From Chloroflexota bacterium (GTDB lineage Bacteria; Chloroflexota; Dehalococcoidia; DSTF01; RBG-16-68-14), in assembly GCA_022563135.1 (NCBI GenBank), contig JADFNZ010000063.1:1-9127 (forward strand): a DNA stretch of 9,127 nt, read 5' to 3'. Below the pieces are notes generated by a model, which saw only the letters and a program-made list of their open reading frames with translations, searched no databases and was not told where the DNA came from. Position numbers and translations under genes: made by a program. Every line of letters starts with the position of its first letter. Position 1 is the stretch's first letter. Positions 4,898-9,127 of this stretch are shown piece by piece.

Positions 4898-5935
4898 ATG
4901 CCGCGGCGTCGCTTTACGGACGCGGATCTCAATCGTTGGGCTGAGCGCGGTATCATCACTGCGGATCAGCGCGACGCCATCGTCCACGATCTCGAAGCAG
5001 CACCTCCGCCCGAGGACGGGCTCACCCTTACGACGCTGCTCTACTACTCCGGCGGCCTGCTGGTGCTGGTCGCCTATGCGATCTTCCTGGGCTTTCAGTG
5101 GGAGGCGATGAACGAAGGCGGACGGCTGGCGATCTCAGCCGCATCGTTCGCCTTCTTCGCGGCGATCTCGTTCTTCCTCCTGCGCGACGGCCGCTTTCAG
5201 CTACCGGGGGAGCTACTCCAGATCGTGGCCGTCGCGGTCGTCCCGCTGCTCACCTTCGCGTTCCTGGACGTGGTCGACCTCTGGCCGCAGGAACCAACGC
5301 GAGGCTTTCGCCTGCCGTTCGATCGTGAGGCGCAGGAGCAGTACCAGGCCGACCTCACATGGGCACGGATGGCGATCGGGGGTGTGACGCTGCTCGTCGC
5401 GACCGGCGCGTTCCGCTGGCGACCGTCGCCGTTCCTCCTTGCGGCTGCGGCGGCTGCGGCGACGTCGTTCCTAATCGATGCGACCATCCAGATTGGCGGG
5501 CCAGAAACACAATACGACCTGGAGACAGGCCAGACGGTGCTGATCGCCATCGTCGGCGCGGTACTGTTCGCGGGCGGCGTGGCAGTTCGAGGGCGAACGG
5601 AGCGCGACTATGCCGTGTGGCTGTACGTGATGGGCATCTCCGGCCTGGCGATAGGACTGGGCGTGGAGGCGTTCCCGTCCGATGCCGCCGGCTGGGGCAC
5701 CCTCTGGATGATCGCATCGCTCGGCGTCCTTGCGTTCTCAGTGCCGCTGCAGGAGCGGCTGCTCGCCGCAGCAGGGATCCTCGGTGCGCTGGCGTACCTG
5801 GGCAAGCTTGTCTTCGACGTCTTCGAGAGCGCGAACGCCGCGCTAGTGCTGATCGTCATCGGGCTGCTGATCCTGGGCGCCGGCCTCCTCTACCAGCGCT
5901 TCGGCGAGCGGCTCTGGGCGCGGCAGAGCGGCTAG
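4898..5935 (+). CDS. DUF2157-family multispanning membrane protein
   Basis: A 345-residue integral membrane protein. A soluble, acidic N-terminal segment (1-40, DLNRWAERGIITADQRDAIV) matches the start of DUF2157 proteins, where a short helical region precedes the membrane part. Then come about eight hydrophobic segments, roughly at 47-66, 77-95, 104-124, 155-172, 177-195, 213-230, 238-256, 267-282, 288-305 and 312-332 (some short). A loop at 128-153 is hydrophilic. The ATG at 4898 was chosen over longer frames because the family-like N-terminus begins there and a -10 box lies directly upstream; no Shine-Dalgarno is present. The gene is followed after 18 bases by another membrane-protein gene, probably co-transcribed. 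Biochemical role of DUF2157 is unknown. Confidence 0.85.
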   Translation: MPRRRFTDADLNRWAERGIITADQRDAIVHDLEAAPPPEDGLTLTTLLYYSGGLLVLVAYAIFLGFQWEAMNEGGRLAISAASFAFFAAISFFLLRDGRFQLPGELLQIVAVAVVPLLTFAFLDVVDLWPQEPTRGFRLPFDREAQEQYQADLTWARMAIGGVTLLVATGAFRWRPSPFLLAAAAAAATSFLIDATIQIGGPETQYDLETGQTVLIAIVGAVLFAGGVAVRGRTERDYAVWLYVMGISGLAIGLGVEAFPSDAAGWGTLWMIASLGVLAFSVPLQERLLAAAGILGALAYLGKLVFDVFESANAALVLIVIGLLILGAGLLYQRFGERLWARQSG

Positions 5936-5953
5936 TCTGAAAGGAGAAGGGAA

Positions 5954-6817
5954 ATGGCCCTAGGCATCATTGGCTGGACATTCTGGGCGGTGTGGCTCGC
6001 TGCACCCGTCTGGACCTTCTTCGACGCGGAGGAACGCGGCCGCTCAGCCATCCTTTGGGCCGTGCTCACGCTGGTCTTCGGGCCGATTGGTCTCGGTGTG
6101 TATGCGATAACGCTCGGGCGTGGGGAGAGCAGCCTGCTTCCTGGAGCGCGAGGGCGGCAGTACTTTTTCACAGCGGCGTTCTTCTTCCTCATGATCGTAT
6201 ACGCAACGTTAGTCGGACTTGTCGTCATAGCAATCGACGCCGCATGGTCGAACGACCCGCTAAGTGGCGATGATGCTCGCACCGTAACCGCGGTCCTACT
6301 AGCGCTGCTCATCTTCGGGCTGCCCCTCTGGGCCTTCCACTGGATTCGGGCGCAGGAGCTCGCAGAGAGGCCTACTAATGAGGACCAGCGGCGGGCGTTA
6401 TTGATGCGGCTGATGCGCGGCTACGGCGGTGCTGTGCTCCTCGTCGGGACGTTGGTGTCGATAGGGTTCGGGATCTTTCTGGTGTTCGCGCTCATCGCTG
6501 CAATCCTCAGCGTGTATGAGGGCGGAAAGGAGCCCTTCATCCCAACGCTTGCGTTCTTGCCGGTCACTCTCTTCATCATGGCCTACCACTGGTATACGAT
6601 CTTCGGCTCCGGCAAGTACGGCGCTCCGCCGCCCGGGCAAGCCAGCGCTGCAGTGACCGGCCCCGCCGCGCCAGCGCCAACTGATACGGCAGCATCGACG
6701 CAGACGCCGGCCGCTGCAGCCAGCCGACGATTCTGCGGGGACTGTGGCGCGGAGAACGCACCCGGTAGCCGATTCTGTACCGGCTGCGGAGTGCAGCTTC
6801 ATCTGGCCGGAGCGTAG
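5954..6817 (+). CDS. Six-segment membrane protein (DUF5671-like) with C-terminal zinc ribbon
   Basis: A 287-residue protein with membrane segments at about 4-23, 31-54, 70-95, 111-130, 157-186 and 197-217. The segment LPLWAFHWIRAQ followed by a charged helix resembles DUF5671. After a 35-residue Ala/Pro/Thr linker (224-257) comes a zinc ribbon with Cys261, Cys264, Cys275 and Cys278 (CGDC, 10 residues, CTGC). The ATG has AAGGAGAAGG eight to four bases upstream. It begins 18 bases after the DUF2157 gene and probably shares its transcript. Parts of the gene are lower in GC (down to about 48%) than its neighbours. The zinc ribbon may mediate protein contacts or sense metal or redox state on the cytoplasmic side; no enzymatic motif is visible. 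Confidence 0.8.
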   Translation: MALGIIGWTFWAVWLAAPVWTFFDAEERGRSAILWAVLTLVFGPIGLGVYAITLGRGESSLLPGARGRQYFFTAAFFFLMIVYATLVGLVVIAIDAAWSNDPLSGDDARTVTAVLLALLIFGLPLWAFHWIRAQELAERPTNEDQRRALLMRLMRGYGGAVLLVGTLVSIGFGIFLVFALIAAILSVYEGGKEPFIPTLAFLPVTLFIMAYHWYTIFGSGKYGAPPPGQASAAVTGPAAPAPTDTAASTQTPAAAASRRFCGDCGAENAPGSRFCTGCGVQLHLAGA

Positions 6818-6850
6818 ACTCACGTCTTCTCGCCCGCGCGCCCTCCTCGC

Positions 6851-6856
6851 TATACT
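6851..6856 (+). promoter_or_regulatory. -10 box giving a leaderless mRNA for the SGNH hydrolase
   Basis: TATACT ends exactly six bases before the GTG at 6863, placing the expected first transcribed base on the G of the start codon. There is no Shine-Dalgarno sequence before the GTG and no clear -35. This is the layout known for leaderless genes in several high-GC phyla. Confidence 0.65.
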
Positions 6857-6862
6857 CGGGCC

Positions 6863-7669
6863 GTGCGTACGCCACACCGGGCAGCCGGCCTCATCGCGCT
6901 ACTTGCGCTCGCGATCGCCGCGGCCTGCGACGGCGGCGGCTCCGATGCGACGCCCGCGCCGGCGGTGCCGCTCTTTCGCATCGTTGCCGGCGGCGCCTAC
7001 CTCGCGCTGGGGGACTCGATCGCCGCGGGCGAGGGATCGACCAGTCCGAAAACGCTGAGCTACCCCGCCCTCGTGCAGGCGGCGCTGGAAGCCCGCCTAG
7101 GCGTTCCGTTCGAGCTGGAGTCGCTCGCCGTCCCCGGCCACACGACGCAGGACCTGATCGACCAGCAGCTCGCGCCCGCGATCGAACGGTTGCCAGGTAG
7201 CGAGGTGCGGCTCATTACCATCACGATCGCGGGCAACGACCTCTTCCAGTACTCCACCGAACCGAGCTGTGTGCGCGACCCGTCCGATCCGGAGTGCCCG
7301 CTGGAGGCGGGCCTGCTGGAGGTAGAGCGACGGCTCGACCGCATCCTGGGCGACCTGCGCGCGGCCGCGCCGCAGGCGGCGATCGTCATCCAGCTCTACC
7401 CGAACCTGCTCTCCGGCACCGGCAACCAGTTCGAGCGGCCGATGGACATCGCCTTCGACCTACTGAACGGTGTGATCACGGGCGTCGCCCGCCGCTACGA
7501 CGTCCTCCTCGCCGACCCCCGCGTGGCCTTCCTCGGCCGCGGCCCGGAGTTCAGCCACGCCGCCGAGCCCACGCCGGACTTCCACCCGACGGACGCCGGC
7601 CACCGCGCCATCGCAGATGCGTTCCTAGCGGCGCTAGGGGTGGAGCTGGGAGACGAGCGCAAAGAATAG
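6863..7669 (+). CDS. SGNH/GDSL-family hydrolase, secreted or lipoprotein
   Basis: A 268-residue esterase/lipase-type hydrolase. The N-terminus (1-21) is a signal peptide ending IAAAC, so Cys22 could be lipidated, although Ala rather than Leu at -3 makes the lipobox weak. The four SGNH blocks are present: GDS with nucleophile Ser52, Gly92 in AVPGHT, GND with Asn125, and DFHPTDAGH with Asp239 and His241. Cys136 and Cys145 could form a disulfide, fitting an extracytoplasmic location. Start: GTG at 6863, directly after a -10 box. The substrate (acyl ester, polysaccharide ester or phospholipid) cannot be told from sequence. It stands alone between the membrane-protein pair and a convergent operon. 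Confidence 0.92.
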   Translation: MRTPHRAAGLIALLALAIAAACDGGGSDATPAPAVPLFRIVAGGAYLALGDSIAAGEGSTSPKTLSYPALVQAALEARLGVPFELESLAVPGHTTQDLIDQQLAPAIERLPGSEVRLITITIAGNDLFQYSTEPSCVRDPSDPECPLEAGLLEVERRLDRILGDLRAAAPQAAIVIQLYPNLLSGTGNQFERPMDIAFDLLNGVITGVARRYDVLLADPRVAFLGRGPEFSHAAEPTPDFHPTDAGHRAIADAFLAALGVELGDERKE

Positions 7670-7700
7670 TAGCACGCCGATCTTGACGCGTTAGCGCTCA

Positions 7701-7754
7701 CTGTCACCCTGAGCCCTTCGCTGCCGCTCAGGACAGGCTCCGCGAAAGGCCTGT
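7701..7754. repeat. Dispersed-repeat-type palindromic element (CCTGAGC/GCTCAGG)
   Basis: CCTGAGC (7708-7714) and GCTCAGG (7726-7732) form a stem with an 11-base loop, followed by ACAGGCTCCGCGAAAGGCCTG. From memory, sequences of the form CACCCTGAGC...CTTCGC...GCTCAGG...CGCGAA are scattered between genes in Chloroflexota and some other bacterial genomes. Only one copy lies in this window, so its repetitive nature is established knowledge applied by resemblance and not seen here. Confidence 0.5.
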
Positions 7755-7768
7755 ACGAGAGGCGGGGT

Positions 7769-7788
7769 CCACGGACTGAAGTCCGTGG
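7769..7788. repeat. Perfect palindromic hairpin CCACGGACT/AGTCCGTGG
   Basis: Nine complementary bases on each side (7769-7777 and 7780-7788) are separated by GA, effectively an 8-bp stem with a TGAA loop. It lies between the convergent hydrolase and DinB genes, where it could end transcription from both sides, although T-runs are short. Similar stems (arms of variable sequence around a TGAAG centre) are common intergenic repeats in several phyla, so it may be a mobile or REP-like element. Confidence 0.55.
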
Positions 7789-7804
7789 CATGGGCTTTGC
7801 TGGG

Positions 7805-8245
7805 CTAGAGCTCTACTATCCCCCGCACCTGTTCCGCGTGCTCGCGGTCGTGGTTCGCGGCGTTCTCCAGCACGCTGAGGATGCTGTACTCCTCGTGGCC
7901 GACGGCGCTCAGCCGGTAGAACGACTCCTCGTCCACGCCCTCGACCGCCGCCAGCAGGGCAGCCCGCGACGCGCTGAGCCGGTCTTCGGCGTCCTGCACC
8001 GACGCCGGCGCGCCCGACACGATGTCGCCCTGCACGGCGGGTCCGCGCAGGTGCTGCACCAGCCGCGCGTAGAGCCACTCCGACTGCACAAGGTGCTCCA
8101 ACACCTTGCGCACTCTCCAGCCGCCCCGGCGCGCGCGGTCGAGGTCGTCGTCGCTCAGCGCCCGCACCACGGCGAGCAGATCCGCGCGCGCTTCGCTTAA
8201 CGCGCTGCGATTGTCTTCTATATCGCGCTCAAACTCGCTCGACAC
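7805..8245 (-). CDS. DinB-superfamily four-helix protein
   Basis: A 146-residue protein of the DinB/YfiT-like metal-binding superfamily. The predicted metal ligands are His51 (KVLEHLVQSE), His132 and His136 (ANHDREHAEQ), the normal triad of this fold, and Trp43 with the preceding GG fits the motif before helix 2. Members include metal-dependent thiol transferases (bacillithiol, mycothiol) and many of unknown role; nothing here identifies the thiol or substrate. The start is GTG at 8243-8245 with AAAGGAGG six bases upstream, lying inside the end of the methyltransferase gene, whose stop is one base away. Last gene of the sucD operon as seen here. Confidence 0.88.
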   Translation of the reverse strand: MSSEFERDIEDNRSALSEARADLLAVVRALSDDDLDRARRGGWRVRKVLEHLVQSEWLYARLVQHLRGPAVQGDIVSGAPASVQDAEDRLSASRAALLAAVEGVDEESFYRLSAVGHEEYSILSVLENAANHDREHAEQVRGIVEL

Positions 8246-8246
8246 G

Positions 8247-8945
8247 TCACGCCTCCTTTCGCGCCAGCACGAACCAGTGCGCGGAGAGATACGGCCGGCC
8301 TGCGAAGTCGGCCTTCGACTCCTCGCGCAGCTCCTCCAGCTCCAGCACCTCGAAGCCCGCGAGGAACGTCTTGCGGATCTCCTGCTCGGTCGAGTAGTGG
8401 TGCGGCAACGCCTTGTCGGTCACGTTGTCGCCCGGGATGACGAAGGTGCCCGGCTCCAGCTCCTCCGCCCGCCCATCCGCGAGCAGCTCGCGCGTGCGGG
8501 CGCACTGGCCATCGTTCGTCGAGATGAACGTCGCGAGCAGATAGCCGCCGTCCTTCAGCTTGTCGCGTGCGCTGCGGATCGTCGACAGGATCGTGCCGGT
8601 GCGACCGTGGTAGAGGACGTTCCATGCGACCACAGCGTCGAAGTAGCCGTCCGGCTGCGGTATGCAGTCCATCTCCGTGCGCGTCACGGTCGCGGAAAGC
8701 CCGGCCTCGCGCAGCCGGCGCTCGCACGTCTCGATAGCGGTCGGGGAGATGTCGGAGCCGTAGGTCTCGAAGCCCTCGGCCGCGAAGAGCAGCAGGTGCC
8801 GCCCAAGCCCGCAGCCGAGGTCGTGCACGCGACGCCCTCCCTCGCGCTTCAGCCGCGCGGCGAGGTCGACCACCCGCGGCTCCGGCGGCAGCAGCTCCCA
8901 CTCGGCGCAGTGCTCCCGCCAGATCGGCTCCCAGCCCTGAGTCAC
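8247..8945 (-). CDS. Class I SAM-dependent methyltransferase
   Basis: A 232-residue methyltransferase. Motif I is [11 protein letters not shown] (40-50), which binds S-adenosylmethionine; the acidic residue of motif II is Asp65 (YGSDIS); motif IV is [14 protein letters not shown] (101-114); [11 protein letters not shown] (about 135-145) is the usual post-motif strand. The N-terminal [19 protein letters not shown] resembles small-molecule methyltransferases. The C-terminus (residues about 205-229) finishes the fold. The start is GTG at 8943-8945, overlapping the sucD stop by four bases (GTGA), and there is no strong Shine-Dalgarno, which points to translation coupled to sucD. Substrate unknown; the adjacent DinB-family gene suggests the two may act on related small molecules, but that is inference. 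Confidence 0.9.
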   Translation of the reverse strand: MTQGWEPIWREHCAEWELLPPEPRVVDLAARLKREGGRRVHDLGCGLGRHLLLFAAEGFETYGSDISPTAIETCERRLREAGLSATVTRTEMDCIPQPDGYFDAVVAWNVLYHGRTGTILSTIRSARDKLKDGGYLLATFISTNDGQCARTRELLADGRAEELEPGTFVIPGDNVTDKALPHHYSTEQEIRKTFLAGFEVLELEELREESKADFAGRPYLSAHWFVLARKEA

Positions 8946-9127
8946 AACAGTCCGGCGTCCTTGAGCACGCGCCGCATCGTCACACCGATCTCGGCAGGCG
9001 ACTCGCAGATCGTCGCGCCCGCCGCCGCGAGCGCCTCCTTCTTCGCCTTCGCTGTGCCGCTGTCGCCCGCGATGATCGCGCCCGCGTGGCCCATGCGGCG
9101 GCCCGGCGGCGCCGTCGCGCCCGCGAT
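8942..9127 (-). CDS. sucD: Succinyl-CoA ligase (ADP-forming) alpha subunit, C-terminal part
   Basis: Only the last 61 codons lie in the window; the gene continues past position 9127. The fragment begins [18 protein letters not shown], the strongly conserved SucD segment that contains the histidine phosphorylated during catalysis (His in GHAGA), and ends with the family's usual [18 protein letters not shown]. The enzyme makes ATP or GTP in the TCA cycle from succinyl-CoA, phosphate and NDP together with the beta subunit SucC, expected just upstream outside the window. Its TGA overlaps the GTG start of the methyltransferase, so the three genes form one operon. Confidence 0.95.
   Translation of the reverse strand: MAGATAPPGRRMGHAGAIIAGDSGTAKAKKEALAAAGATICESPAEIGVTMRRVLKDAGLL

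Noticed and set aside
5359..5940. A 193-codon plus-strand frame inside the DUF2157 gene
   Set aside because: It is an Arg-rich shifted frame of a clear membrane-protein gene, with no ribosome site or domain.
8218..8901. A 227-codon minus-strand frame overlapping the methyltransferase
   Set aside because: It is the shifted frame of the methyltransferase gene; the true frame carries the SAM-binding motif and the correct operon junctions, whereas this one is Arg/Ala/Gly-rich noise.

Overview
The window looks like a chromosomal stretch from a high-GC bacterium, most likely a Chloroflexota member (Dehalococcoidia- or Thermomicrobia-like), probably from a metagenome. The signs are the N-terminal half of MiaB, a DUF4097 beta-repeat gene next to DUF2157 and DUF5671-like membrane proteins, frequent GTG starts, -10 boxes placed almost on start codons, and dispersed GC-rich palindromes. 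The phylum is inferred from remembered family resemblance, not from a search. There is no CRISPR array, prophage or insertion sequence.

Layout. Positions 1-165 hold the possible start of a gene leaving the window and a perfect 15-bp hairpin behind miaB. 166-1542 (minus) is miaB, which makes 2-methylthio modifications next to the tRNA anticodon; base composition changes sharply inside this gene near 890-900. 1677-2486 (minus) is an aminoglycoside-phosphotransferase-family kinase starting at TTG, directly downstream of a tRNA-Ser(GCU) gene (2580-2671, minus) that has its own clear promoter. A divergent promoter at 2762-2793, embedded in an array of TGGCA half-sites, opens a tightly packed plus-strand operon: a 63-residue small protein, a ribbon-helix-helix (HicB-like) DNA-binding protein, a 78-residue protein of unknown function, a 65-residue membrane protein and a DUF4097 beta-solenoid protein (to 4860). 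A second promoter at 4880-4888 starts a two-gene unit of a DUF2157 membrane protein and a six-segment membrane protein with a C-terminal zinc ribbon. A third, apparently leaderless, promoter at 6851 drives a secreted or lipid-anchored SGNH hydrolase.

A convergent intergenic region (7670-7804) carries two unrelated dispersed-repeat-type palindromes. The rest is a minus-strand operon with overlapping or nearly touching ends: sucD (partial, succinyl-CoA ligase alpha), a class I SAM methyltransferase and a DinB-family protein, the last two starting at GTG.

The most interesting points are the internal break in miaB (recombination with a planctomycete-like gene, or an assembly chimera), the uncharacterised and possibly self-regulated RHH/small-membrane-protein/beta-solenoid operon, and the repeated leaderless promoter layout, which may include the tRNA.
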